From assembly GCF_947502395.1 (NCBI RefSeq), contig NZ_CANMZM010000002.1:186001-250000 (forward strand): a stretch of 64,000 bases of DNA, written 5' to 3'. The DNA is from an uncultured Erythrobacter sp. (GTDB taxonomy: Bacteria; Pseudomonadota; Alphaproteobacteria; Sphingomonadales; Sphingomonadaceae). The translations under genes were made by a program, and so were the position numbers. A model generated the notes under the pieces. That model worked only from the letters and a program-made list of their open reading frames with translations, was not told the origin of the DNA and did not search any database. Shown here in pieces: positions 9,540-19,207 of this stretch (position 1 is its first letter; each line of letters opens with the position of its first letter).

Positions 9540-10282
9540 TAGACGTCCTCCGCAAGCGAGGCACCGACTGCGACAGTTCGATTTCCGACCGGCCGGTCCT
9601 CGATCACTTTGCCATCGCGAAATTCTATTCGGCGCTTGGCATGCTCGGCAATTTCATCCTCGTGAGTGACCACAATGACAGTTATACCACTGGCGTTGAG
9701 GCTTTCAAAGATTGCCATGATCTCCTCGCTGGTCCGCGTGTCGAGCGCACCAGTGGGTTCATCGGCGAGAAGCATGAGCGGCTCGGTCACGAGAGCTCGA
9801 GCAATGGCAACGCGTTGTTGCTGACCGCCTGAAAGCTTCGCGGGCGTGTTAAGCAATCGGTCGCCCAGCCCCATGTCGATTAACTTCTCGGTAGCACGCG
9901 TTCGTCTTTCCGGCTTATCAAGCCCAGCGTAGATGAGCGGTACAGCAACATTGTCGATCGACGAGGTCCGAGCGAGCAGATTGAACTGCTGAAAAACAAA
10001 ACCGATCTTCTCATTGCGCAAGACTGCCAATTCATCGCTCGACATGTCTGCGGTTGGCGTTCCATCGATCAGCACTTGCCCGGAGGTGGGCACATCGAGG
10101 CAGCCGATCATGTTCATGAAGGTCGATTTGCCTGACCCGCTGGTGCCCATAATCGCAACATATTCGCCATGTTCGATTAAGAGAGAAACCCCGTTCACGG
10201 CGTGGATGATCTCCCCGCCAAGATTGTACGATTTAACAAGATCGCGGGTCTCGATCAAAGGTTTGCCTGAGTGCTGCTCCAT
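9539..10282 (-). CDS. ABC transporter ATP-binding protein (MacB/LolD type)
   Basis: Walker [10 protein letters not shown], signature [15 protein letters not shown], Walker [12 protein letters not shown]. Confidence 0.95.
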   Translation of the reverse strand: MEQHSGKPLIETRDLVKSYNLGGEIIHAVNGVSLLIEHGEYVAIMGTSGSGKSTFMNMIGCLDVPTSGQVLIDGTPTADMSSDELAVLRNEKIGFVFQQFNLLARTSSIDNVAVPLIYAGLDKPERRTRATEKLIDMGLGDRLLNTPAKLSGGQQQRVAIARALVTEPLMLLADEPTGALDTRTSEEIMAIFESLNASGITVIVVTHEDEIAEHAKRRIEFRDGKVIEDRPVGNRTVAVGASLAEDV

Positions 10283-10290
10283 GCCCGGCC

Positions 10291-11526
10291 CTATGAACCC
10301 ACATCCGAGCCATCACCGCGCAGGCTCTTGGAGCGGACAAGTACCGATTGGCCAGCCTCAAGCCCACCTGAGATTTCAACATAATCTTCACCTTCAAGGC
10401 CCGTCTCTACAGGCACACGCGAAGGCGCATAGGGCTCTTCACCCGGCACCCATACATAAGCCTGCTTGCCGTCTTGAGCATCATCACCCTCAGGCTGCTC
10501 ACCGCGATCCTCTTCGCGCGGGAGGAAACGTGTCGACGCCACAGGCACACGAAGCACATCTTTCTTCGCCCCGGTGATAATTTCCACATTGGCTGTCATG
10601 CCGGTGAGGAGTCTCCCGTCTGAATTGTCGACATCAAGGATGACCAGATAGCTCACGGCATTGCCATTCTGTGTTGCGGATTGGCGGATCTGCTGGACTG
10701 ATGCTTCGAACTCAGAGTCGGGATAGGAATCGACCGTGAAACGCACCTGCTGAGCTTCGCGCACCTGGCCGATATCAGCTTCGTCAACCGAAGCTTCGAC
10801 CTGCATTCGACTCGTATCAGCGGCGATGGTGAACAGGTTGGGTGTTTGGAAGTTGGCGGCGACCGTCGTCCCGGGCTCAACCAGCTTGTCGATCACGACA
10901 CCGCTCGTGGGCGCGATGATGCGCGTGCGCGACAGATCGAGCCGCGCTGACTCCAGTTCCGCCATGCTCTGCGCAATTTGTGCTCTCGCGCTTTGAGCCT
11001 GTGCCTGCGCTGTGCTCAGGGCAGCTTTGGCAGCAACAAGAGCATTTTCAGCCTGATCCAAGCCCGCAGTCGACACAAATCCCTTATCAGAAAGCTCCTT
11101 GCGGCGCGCAAACTCACGGGTTTGAACGTCAACATCGGTTGTTGACCGAGAAATCGACGCCTCTGCTTGAGCAAGGCTCGCACGTGCCAAGTCCACTTGC
11201 GCACGAGCTTGTGTCACTCGCGCGCGCGGCCGTGTCGCATCAATCTCGGCAAGCAATTGTCCGGCAGCCACCGGCGAATTGAAATCAACATAGACCGCAG
11301 TGATTTGCCCGGAGACTTCCGCCCCAACATTGATCGTGTTTAAGGCGCGAAGCGTCCCGCTTGCGGAAACGACACGGGCGACATCGCCTGTGCTCGCATC
11401 TTCTGAAACATATTCATAATCACGCCCACCAGATGATAGGAGCCCCCACAGGATGAGAATTGTGACAAGCGCAATTATGCCGGTAATGATTGGGTGTCGT
11501 TTGATCCAATCTAGCAATCGTTTCAC
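10291..11526 (-). CDS. Efflux RND/MacA-type periplasmic adaptor subunit
   Basis: N-terminal TM helix, NVGAEVSGQITAVYVDFNSPVAAGQLLAEID lipoyl-like motif, coiled coil; adjacent to the MacB-type genes. Confidence 0.92.
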   Translation of the reverse strand: MKRLLDWIKRHPIITGIIALVTILILWGLLSSGGRDYEYVSEDASTGDVARVVSASGTLRALNTINVGAEVSGQITAVYVDFNSPVAAGQLLAEIDATRPRARVTQARAQVDLARASLAQAEASISRSTTDVDVQTREFARRKELSDKGFVSTAGLDQAENALVAAKAALSTAQAQAQSARAQIAQSMAELESARLDLSRTRIIAPTSGVVIDKLVEPGTTVAANFQTPNLFTIAADTSRMQVEASVDEADIGQVREAQQVRFTVDSYPDSEFEASVQQIRQSATQNGNAVSYLVILDVDNSDGRLLTGMTANVEIITGAKKDVLRVPVASTRFLPREEDRGEQPEGDDAQDGKQAYVWVPGEEPYAPSRVPVETGLEGEDYVEISGGLEAGQSVLVRSKSLRGDGSDVGS

Positions 11527-11731
11527 TTTATCTCAGCCCCGTTTTGCAAATCCGCAATCGCCATACAACGAATCGAACGCCAATCGAGGCCAAATCACGT
11601 TGTCGGCCGGTTGAGGCTCGACGACGGGCGAGATATTAGCCGCGCGAGTCCATCCAATTTGCCAGCGCTGCCCACAACGATGGTTGAACAACATCCGCTG
11701 ACGGCACAGCATTCATTCGCACAATTTGAGC

Positions 11732-14700
11732 TCAACCTGGCTCAATCAGATTGTCGTCAGAATTGCGATCGACATATTTGTTGTAGGGATCAACACCCAC
11801 CCAACTCGGACGCTCACTGGTGACAAGCTTGATGGTTTGCGAACCTGATTGGATCGGGCGACGCTCCATCAAAAGTACGTTCGACTTTGCGAATTCGCCT
11901 GCCCCAGGACGCTCTGTGAAGACACCGATTTCAATCTGGTCACTTAGGTCTGCTTCGGTCTCCACGCCTTCGCCATCTGCATAGTATTTGGCGGCAGCAA
12001 CGCTTAGCGTGGTTTCAAAAGTACCATCGTCAAGCTCGCGCACCTCAGCCTCTTCGGCTTTGAGGTCATAGACCGTAATCCGCTGCAACAGATCACGCAC
12101 AAGATCGCGTTCTTCGTCATTGCGAGTGAGCGAATAGAAGCCTTCGACCAAGTCCTTAGAACTCGCATAGGGTTGGCTCTTGAAGCGGAAGCGGTTGAGG
12201 AGCTCGGCAAGCATCGTGTTCACCCGGTCTTCACCCAGACGGTCCTGGAGCAGATACATCACGACCGAACCCTTACGGTAGTGGATATAGCCCTGATTCT
12301 CGACCCGCTCCAGCGGAAGCTCTTCGATTGCCTCGCTTCCTCTTGAGGTAAGATAGTTATCGAGCTCAAACTTGAGGAAGCGGCGCATAGCGTCTTCGCC
12401 GTAAAGTTCTTTCATCACCATCAGCGCCGAATATTGCGCCAAGGTCTCGACCAGCATGGTGCCACCCTGTTGGTTAGCGGAGATCAACTGGTGCGCCCAA
12501 TATTGGTGAGCGGCCTCGTGCGCGGTGATATAGGTGACGTAATCAATCTCACCCGGGTCAGCCAGATTGGCGAGGAAACCGATGTCTTCTGAATAGGGCA
12601 TCGTCCCAGCAAAGGCCTGAGCAAAGCTCGCATAGCCCGGGAATTCGATGATCCGCGCATAGTCGAATTGATACGGTCCAAAGTTGGCACGGTAATATTT
12701 GAATGAGGCCTCCATCGCATCGATCATCCGCTCCGCATTGTAGGGGTGCTGTGCGTCGTAATAGACTTGCAGGTTCACCCCGTCGGCATCGCGGTCCATG
12801 ATTTCATAGCGCGCCGATTGGATTGAGAAGAAAGCCAAGATGGGATTGGAGGATTGGAACCGAGCGATCCTGCGATCTCCCTGGACCACATCTGAAACCC
12901 GCTTACCCGGTGCAATTGGCACCTGATCAGCTGAGGTGGTCAGCGTAATGTCCGAATTCACCCAATCGACATTACCGACGTAGTTCTCTTCAAGAGCGCT
13001 ATCGTCCTCCAGATCAGGTAGGCGCAACTCGTCATCCAACCCATAACTACGACGCGTCGCACGATCGGTAAGCAGGCCCTGCTCATTCATGCCGATTTGC
13101 GGAGCGAACTCAGCATTGTTGAGGAATGTACCGTTTTCGACCAGCCGCGTGCCATATCCGGTCGCGGTGAAAGCCTTATGCCAACGCTGACTTTTGAACG
13201 TCAGGCTCGCGCTTTCCCCAGGTGCAAGTGGCGTGTCAAAGCGATAGATCCGGTGCTGATAGGTCTCGTCATTCTTCTCCAGCGTGGCCCCCGGAACATC
13301 GACTTCAAGCAGTTTAGTATCGGCGTCAAACAGCCGGACATGCAGCATTTCAACGGGTGCACCAGTGTCGTTGACCATAGAATATGTACCCGATGCCTCC
13401 ATCCGGCGTTCTTCCGGATAAAGATCGACCGCAAGCGTTACATCGGTGAGCGAAGGCTGTTTGAGATCAGCGTATTGGAGGTATTCCTTCTCATAATCAG
13501 CGAGCAGCTTTTCCTGCGCATCATTGTTGAAATAGGTGTTCTCAACATTCATCTGATTGTAGAGAAACGCGCCTGTTCCAAACGATGTAAGGACACCGAC
13601 GAGGCCGAGTGCGCCAGCAACTGACATCGCACGGCGTGGCAGAGCTTTGAGGCGCGGCATCAACCGTGTTTCTGTACCGCGTCGCCACATCAGGTGAGCG
13701 AGAACCGCCATGACCAGAGCCATGCCGCCGAAGTAGAGCCTCATCCACCAGCCGAGTGCTCCGGCAACAGCATCACCATTCATATCCGAAACCGGATTGG
13801 CGATCCCACCACCATAAAGAAGAAGCGGGTGATCAAGCCCAATCCCCGCGAAGGTGATTGTGGCCACAATGTAGAGAACCATGATCCCCCAGCCCACATA
13901 TTTGTTGGGGCTCAAGGCCTGCACAAAGACGGATAGGATCGCGAGCTGCAAGAGGTCGATTGTCAATGGCAGAACATACCACATCAGGTATTTGCCAAAC
14001 TCAAAATCAAAATATCCGCGGCTCGCCTGCACAGCCATTGCCGCAAGGACTGAAATGATAAGTGTTGCAAAAAGCACTAACGTCACAGCTATGGTCTTTG
14101 GAACCATATAGGCCCAGCCCGGCAATGAGGTGCTGTCGACAATCTCGTGAAACTTGCGATCGCGGTCACGCCAAACAAGCTCGCCACCATAGTAAATCGC
14201 GATAATCAGTGGGATGATCGTGAACGTGCCCGCTACAACCCCAATGAGCGAGAAGGTCGCGGGGATGCGCGGGGTCCCATAGGTATCTGTTCCAAAGATC
14301 AGGGCGGCGAGGCAGTTGACCAGACCGAGCGCGAGCAAAACAGCAAACGCAGGGCTGCGCACGACTTGAGATATTTCGAACCGGGTTGTTGCTATGAGCC
14401 TTGCGAGACCCGCCTTTTCGGGCTGCGTTGTCGGCAAGGTCGCAACGGTCTGTGGCTTAGTCCGAGCCACCTTCTCAGCCTTCTTCGCGAGCTTCTGCGC
14501 CTTCCTGGCCGAAACCCCGCGCTCAGCAAAGCTGAACTGCCAAAGTGCAATCACAAGTGCACCCAACGCAATCACAAGCGCCATCATACGGTTGAAAAGT
14601 ATGGTACCTGAGAGCGAGGGCAGTTGTGTGTTGAGCTCTGCCACAGTCCAATAGCGCGTCTCATTCGCGACTGCGGCAAGACCCAGAGGTTCCACCAACG

Positions 14701-15316
14701 CGGCAAAATCGCGATATTCCGGCTCCCCACCAACGATCCCGGTAAACACGAAATAGAGCACCAAGAAGCCGACAACCGCGACATATGTATACATCATCGA
14801 ACGGGTGGTGGTCGCGACCGCAAAGAAGATCGCGCTCAGCATGATCACACTTGGCGCGGAAAAGAATGCGAAGCTCGCCAAGTAATAGCTCGCCTGGTTT
14901 GGACCAACAGTCTCTTGATCGAGCCAAGGGGCCAAGGACCCCAGAAATACAGCAAGTGGAATGACTGCAAAAGCGAGCAATGCCACGATCACCGCGCCTG
15001 TGAACCGTCCCATCAAATAGGAGAACTTGGTCACTTGCGTCGAACGCACCATGGGGCCAAAGCCGCTCTCATCATCGCGAACCACGACGTTCGCAACAAA
15101 AGCAGTGGTCACGAACATGAAAAAGATGCTTAGAATCTGCTGAACCTGAAGGATGGCAGAAGGGCTGTTGATATTGACGTTGCCCCCGCCTCCAATCTGG
15201 ATTTGATCCCAAACCGTGGCTCCAAACGTCAGCAGGAAAAAGATCGCTACCGAAACCCAGAACACTGGATTGCGCAATTGGTAACGCAGCTCAAAAAGTG
15301 CGATTGAACCGAACAT
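11732..15316 (-). CDS. ABC-2 permease / M1-family metallopeptidase fusion
   Basis: 1194 aa; multi-TM ABC-2 N-terminal half, then HEAAHQYWAHQL (HExxH) M1-like domain. Confidence 0.92.
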   Translation of the reverse strand: MFGSIALFELRYQLRNPVFWVSVAIFFLLTFGATVWDQIQIGGGGNVNINSPSAILQVQQILSIFFMFVTTAFVANVVVRDDESGFGPMVRSTQVTKFSYLMGRFTGAVIVALLAFAVIPLAVFLGSLAPWLDQETVGPNQASYYLASFAFFSAPSVIMLSAIFFAVATTTRSMMYTYVAVVGFLVLYFVFTGIVGGEPEYRDFAALVEPLGLAAVANETRYWTVAELNTQLPSLSGTILFNRMMALVIALGALVIALWQFSFAERGVSARKAQKLAKKAEKVARTKPQTVATLPTTQPEKAGLARLIATTRFEISQVVRSPAFAVLLALGLVNCLAALIFGTDTYGTPRIPATFSLIGVVAGTFTIIPLIIAIYYGGELVWRDRDRKFHEIVDSTSLPGWAYMVPKTIAVTLVLFATLIISVLAAMAVQASRGYFDFEFGKYLMWYVLPLTIDLLQLAILSVFVQALSPNKYVGWGIMVLYIVATITFAGIGLDHPLLLYGGGIANPVSDMNGDAVAGALGWWMRLYFGGMALVMAVLAHLMWRRGTETRLMPRLKALPRRAMSVAGALGLVGVLTSFGTGAFLYNQMNVENTYFNNDAQEKLLADYEKEYLQYADLKQPSLTDVTLAVDLYPEERRMEASGTYSMVNDTGAPVEMLHVRLFDADTKLLEVDVPGATLEKNDETYQHRIYRFDTPLAPGESASLTFKSQRWHKAFTATGYGTRLVENGTFLNNAEFAPQIGMNEQGLLTDRATRRSYGLDDELRLPDLEDDSALEENYVGNVDWVNSDITLTTSADQVPIAPGKRVSDVVQGDRRIARFQSSNPILAFFSIQSARYEIMDRDADGVNLQVYYDAQHPYNAERMIDAMEASFKYYRANFGPYQFDYARIIEFPGYASFAQAFAGTMPYSEDIGFLANLADPGEIDYVTYITAHEAAHQYWAHQLISANQQGGTMLVETLAQYSALMVMKELYGEDAMRRFLKFELDNYLTSRGSEAIEELPLERVENQGYIHYRKGSVVMYLLQDRLGEDRVNTMLAELLNRFRFKSQPYASSKDLVEGFYSLTRNDEERDLVRDLLQRITVYDLKAEEAEVRELDDGTFETTLSVAAAKYYADGEGVETEADLSDQIEIGVFTERPGAGEFAKSNVLLMERRPIQSGSQTIKLVTSERPSWVGVDPYNKYVDRNSDDNLIEPG

Positions 15317-15331
15317 GGCGAAGTCTCCCGC

Positions 15332-16228
15332 TTAAGCTGCGTCAGCTTCAGGCACAGCACGGCGCGATGCAGCAAGGGTCGAGAAATAAACATCCTCGAG
15401 CCCGCCATCGACAGAGACGAAGCCATCGCCCGGATCATGGTCACAAAGAATGTGAATGATGGTCTCACCCGCAAACAGCCGGGTCGAGATCACCTCATAC
15501 ATTGAGCGATAGCCATCCAGCTCTCCGCGCTCGATAGTCTTGGCCCAGATGGTCCCTTTGGACCTGCTCATCAGTTCCTTGGGTGCACCCTCAAGTTTGA
15601 TCGAACCGTTGACCAGAACCGCCATTGAAGGGCACAGGTCGGCCACATCCTCAACGATATGGGTTGAAAGGATCACCACCACATTCTCACCGATTTCAGC
15701 GAGCAGGTTGAGGAAACGATTGCGTTCTTCAGGGTCGAGGCCCGCGGTGGGCTCATCCACGATGATAAGGTCAGGATTGCCGATCAAAGCTTGAGCAATG
15801 CCAAACCGCTGGCGCATGCCGCCCGAAAAACCAGCAATCGCCTTCTTGCGCACACCCCACAAGTTAACCTGATTGAGCAGCGTCTCAACAGTGGCCTTAC
15901 GCTCACCCCTAGCCCCAATGCCTTTGAGTACGGCCATATGGTCAAGCATGTCATAGGCAGAGACACGCGGATAAACACCAAAGTCTTGGGGCAAATAACC
16001 CAGCCGTTTCCGCAAAGCCTCGGGCTCCGCGAGAATGTCGAGCCCACCAAAGGTGATCTGGCCAGCGGTTGGTGTCTGAAGAGTCGCCACAGTGCGCATA
16101 AGCGTCGATTTGCCCGCGCCGTTCGGCCCCAAAAGCCCGAACATGCCCTTTGGGATCGTCAGACTAACGTCATCAAGCGCCTTCACACCATTCGCATAGA
16201 TATGGCTGACATTCTTCAACTCGAGCAT
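15332..16228 (-). CDS. ABC transporter ATP-binding protein
   Basis: GLLGPNGAGKSTLMR, FSGGMRQRFGIAQAL, LIIVDEPTAGLDPEERNRF; ATG at 16228 preferred over 16261. Confidence 0.94.
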   Translation of the reverse strand: MLELKNVSHIYANGVKALDDVSLTIPKGMFGLLGPNGAGKSTLMRTVATLQTPTAGQITFGGLDILAEPEALRKRLGYLPQDFGVYPRVSAYDMLDHMAVLKGIGARGERKATVETLLNQVNLWGVRKKAIAGFSGGMRQRFGIAQALIGNPDLIIVDEPTAGLDPEERNRFLNLLAEIGENVVVILSTHIVEDVADLCPSMAVLVNGSIKLEGAPKELMSRSKGTIWAKTIERGELDGYRSMYEVISTRLFAGETIIHILCDHDPGDGFVSVDGGLEDVYFSTLAASRRAVPEADAA

Positions 16229-16283
16229 ATGGACCGAACCCCTTTTTTGCCTTGTGCTCAAGGCTAGTCGGGTGTGTTGCTTA

Positions 16284-16305
16284 TGTAAAGCACCATATGT
16301 TTACA
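16284..16305. promoter_or_regulatory. Inverted repeat TGTAAA-N10-TTTACA upstream of the ABC/M1 operon
   Basis: Direct reading; on the minus strand TTTACA could act as a -35 element. Confidence 0.45.
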
Positions 16306-16349
16306 AATTTCACCGTCCACGGCGTAAGATCGACCAGCCTCAAATCATC

Positions 16350-18983
16350 TCAGCGCACCCGTGAGGGCGCGATCAGAACTGCATTGGCGATGAGAAGGTC
16401 AAGGCCATCGAGGAATGCCCTGGTTGACGGATCATGAGCAAACCCGATGGTGAGGCCACGGCCAGTGCCTTGCGCCATCATGAAAGGCTTGAAAGCCATC
16501 TGACGCCGGTTTTCGTCCCACACATAACCGCTCTCGATCAGCGCATCAGGCGCCGCAAACCGCATGACATTGCTGCCATTTTCCTTATCGAGAGGCGTAA
16601 ACACTGTCGATCCGCTTGCCAGCACAACAGCACCGTCATCATAGCCAGCGGAGAGGAAATGCTCCGTATCCGCGACCGTATTGAGAAGCGCTCCAGGTAG
16701 ATTATCCGGGAGCGCCTCCTGATCCGCAATCGCCTCACGATACTCATCTTCGGACGTGATCTCGCTTGCTCTGGATAGTGAACCATCTCCGTCTGGGTCA
16801 TTCTTCGCAGAAAGCCCAAGTGCAGCTTCGCGTTGAACCGAAAGAAGTGGATTGTCGCCCGACGCGAATGTGCCGAGTGAATTGCCCACTGCGACTAGAA
16901 CACCGCCGCGTGCCACAAAGCCGCGCAGATTTCGGAGACCACCAGTTCCCATCGCACCGCGCGGCGAACCATTAGGAACTAGGACCACATCGTAGTCAGA
17001 CAAATCAGCGCGGCCAAAGCGGTTGGTGCGGATCGGCACTACAGGAAGGCCGAGGCGCTGTTCAACTACAAAACGAAAAGCCCCGGCGCTTAGCTGTGAA
17101 ATGCCTTCGTCCCACGCGATCGCGACCTTGGGCACGGTCAGGCGTACAAAGGCCGAACTTCCAAGGTTGGGACCATCTTCAACCCAGCTGTCAGCGATAG
17201 GCACGGTTTCCGCCCCGATCTCACGCGCAAGTTCTCCTAGCCGTGCCATCTTTTCTGGCGCGTTCACCGCAACTGGGAATAGCACCGTGCCGCGCGGGAA
17301 AGTGCGCCCATTCTTAGTAAAGGCTTCGTCGGTTGAGCGGGCCTCAATCCCTTCGCGAAGGGCCATTGTTACAAGACGAGCCTGACCGCTGTCGCTCCAC
17401 GGAACCGCAACTGCGTAGGCACCCGTCGCATCACCAAGCGGAGCGATAGGCTCCTCTCCAGTCAGGGCTTGGCCTCCAACCGCCCGATTGCAAACATCCA
17501 CTTTGACGCCGGACATTGCCCCTACGGACCAGGCAGTTACATCATAAAGCTCATGATCCAGATCGATTGAGCGGCGCTTTTCCTGCTCAAGGATAAACTC
17601 GCGCGGAAGTTCGGTGTCTTTGTCGAGTAGACTACGGACCAATTTTCCCGCTGGCTGTGCCTGAGGAACAGCGATGTAGCCTTGAGCATAGGAACGGCCG
17701 CACACGGTCACCGGACCAGAGCGGCGGACCACCTGGATGCCTTGTGCAGCCAACCTCCTTCCGAGATGCTCGGCATTCCAACGACGGCTTGCAAGGTCGA
17801 TGACGTAAGCCCCAGTGCCCGATGCTCCGTTGGCATTGGCGAGGCGATAATCGGCGTAGTCGCGAAGGAACCGATCCGCATTCATAGCCACAGCTTCCGC
17901 TGTGGAAAGGCTCGCCATGAAGTGGTTGCGCACGCCAGTCGCATAAGGAAGCACCGTGCCATCGCGTCGGTCCCAAACGAGACCTCTTGAAGAGCCTTGT
18001 TCGTATGTCATCCCGACCGCGCCTTGGTGCGCGTTCCAAGTGTCGCCGTAGCCAGGATAAAACAGATCAAATATCTCTCGGGTGAAATAGGGTTCACCCA
18101 TGGCATCAAAATTGCGCGCATTGTTGCGCCCGATCAGCTCATAAAGGTTAAGCTGTTCGGGCGTGATATTCGGATTCACCGGGTCGGCTGCAGGCGCGAA
18201 GAAATAAGTCTGATCGCCGCCCATTTCATGGATATCGGCAACCACAACCGGATTCCATTGGCGCAAGGCCGCAACCTTGCCCCGGGTTTCCGGTTGGCTC
18301 AGCGTGAACCAATCGCGGTTGAGGTCGAACATGTAGTGATTGACGCGGCCACTGGGCCAGGTTTCGTCATGTTCAGCTGCTTGCCGGTCGCCAATTGGTG
18401 TCATCCCGAGTGCATTGCGGAAATGACTCACAAATCGTGCCCGCCCATCCGGATTTTGCACCGGGTCAAGAACAACGATCGTGTTTGACATGATTTGGCG
18501 AACGCGTGGATCGTTCGGCGCAGCAAGCAGATGATAGGCCATCATGATCGCTGCGTCGGTCGATGCGATTTCGTTGCCATGCACCGAGTAGGCGAGCCAG
18601 GTTACCGCCAGTGCAGCGCCGTTGCTTTGGCGACCTGCGGCGATATTAGCCATATCCGCCTGGATGGCATCGATCCGTGCCATGTTTTCGGGCGCAGTGA
18701 GCACGAGGTAGTTAAGCGGCCGCCCCTGCCAGCTTGTCGCATATTCGACCATCCGGACTCGATCTGGTGCGGCGGCGACCAATGCCTGAAGATACTTTAC
18801 TGTCTCTTCAGGACTGGTGATCCGCTCACCGGGTTGATGACCAATCACCTGGGTCAATGTGGGTATGGCTGGATCAAACTCGGCTTCAGCAAATGACTGC
18901 GCGATCGCTGGGGCCTGTAATGAAAACAGGGCAAGGACTGCGGCAACCGATGCAACGCAGCGCTGAAGTACTTTTACCATCAT
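16350..18983 (-). CDS. M14-family zinc carboxypeptidase, secreted
   Basis: Signal peptide MMVKVLQRCVASVAAVLALFSLQAPAIAQ; YSVHGNEIASTDAA (HxxE) and FDLNRDWFTLSQPETR. Confidence 0.88.
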   Translation of the reverse strand: MMVKVLQRCVASVAAVLALFSLQAPAIAQSFAEAEFDPAIPTLTQVIGHQPGERITSPEETVKYLQALVAAAPDRVRMVEYATSWQGRPLNYLVLTAPENMARIDAIQADMANIAAGRQSNGAALAVTWLAYSVHGNEIASTDAAIMMAYHLLAAPNDPRVRQIMSNTIVVLDPVQNPDGRARFVSHFRNALGMTPIGDRQAAEHDETWPSGRVNHYMFDLNRDWFTLSQPETRGKVAALRQWNPVVVADIHEMGGDQTYFFAPAADPVNPNITPEQLNLYELIGRNNARNFDAMGEPYFTREIFDLFYPGYGDTWNAHQGAVGMTYEQGSSRGLVWDRRDGTVLPYATGVRNHFMASLSTAEAVAMNADRFLRDYADYRLANANGASGTGAYVIDLASRRWNAEHLGRRLAAQGIQVVRRSGPVTVCGRSYAQGYIAVPQAQPAGKLVRSLLDKDTELPREFILEQEKRRSIDLDHELYDVTAWSVGAMSGVKVDVCNRAVGGQALTGEEPIAPLGDATGAYAVAVPWSDSGQARLVTMALREGIEARSTDEAFTKNGRTFPRGTVLFPVAVNAPEKMARLGELAREIGAETVPIADSWVEDGPNLGSSAFVRLTVPKVAIAWDEGISQLSAGAFRFVVEQRLGLPVVPIRTNRFGRADLSDYDVVLVPNGSPRGAMGTGGLRNLRGFVARGGVLVAVGNSLGTFASGDNPLLSVQREAALGLSAKNDPDGDGSLSRASEITSEDEYREAIADQEALPDNLPGALLNTVADTEHFLSAGYDDGAVVLASGSTVFTPLDKENGSNVMRFAAPDALIESGYVWDENRRQMAFKPFMMAQGTGRGLTIGFAHDPSTRAFLDGLDLLIANAVLIAPSRVR

Positions 18984-19207
18984 TCTTTTGGTCTTACTCG
19001 TAAAGAAAACAATCGCAAGAGCCCCGGTTGACCGATTGCTGGCACGCACTGAAACGGTTGTCCGACTGCGCATTCAGAGCCAAGACTGTGCCCATATGGC
19101 AACAATATTACGATTTTTGCCAGCCCCCTGATGGATTCGAATACCACTTTCTTGACACACTGTAGTCAGCAATCGACCATAGAGGCAGAACAAAGAAGGG
19201 ACTGTTC

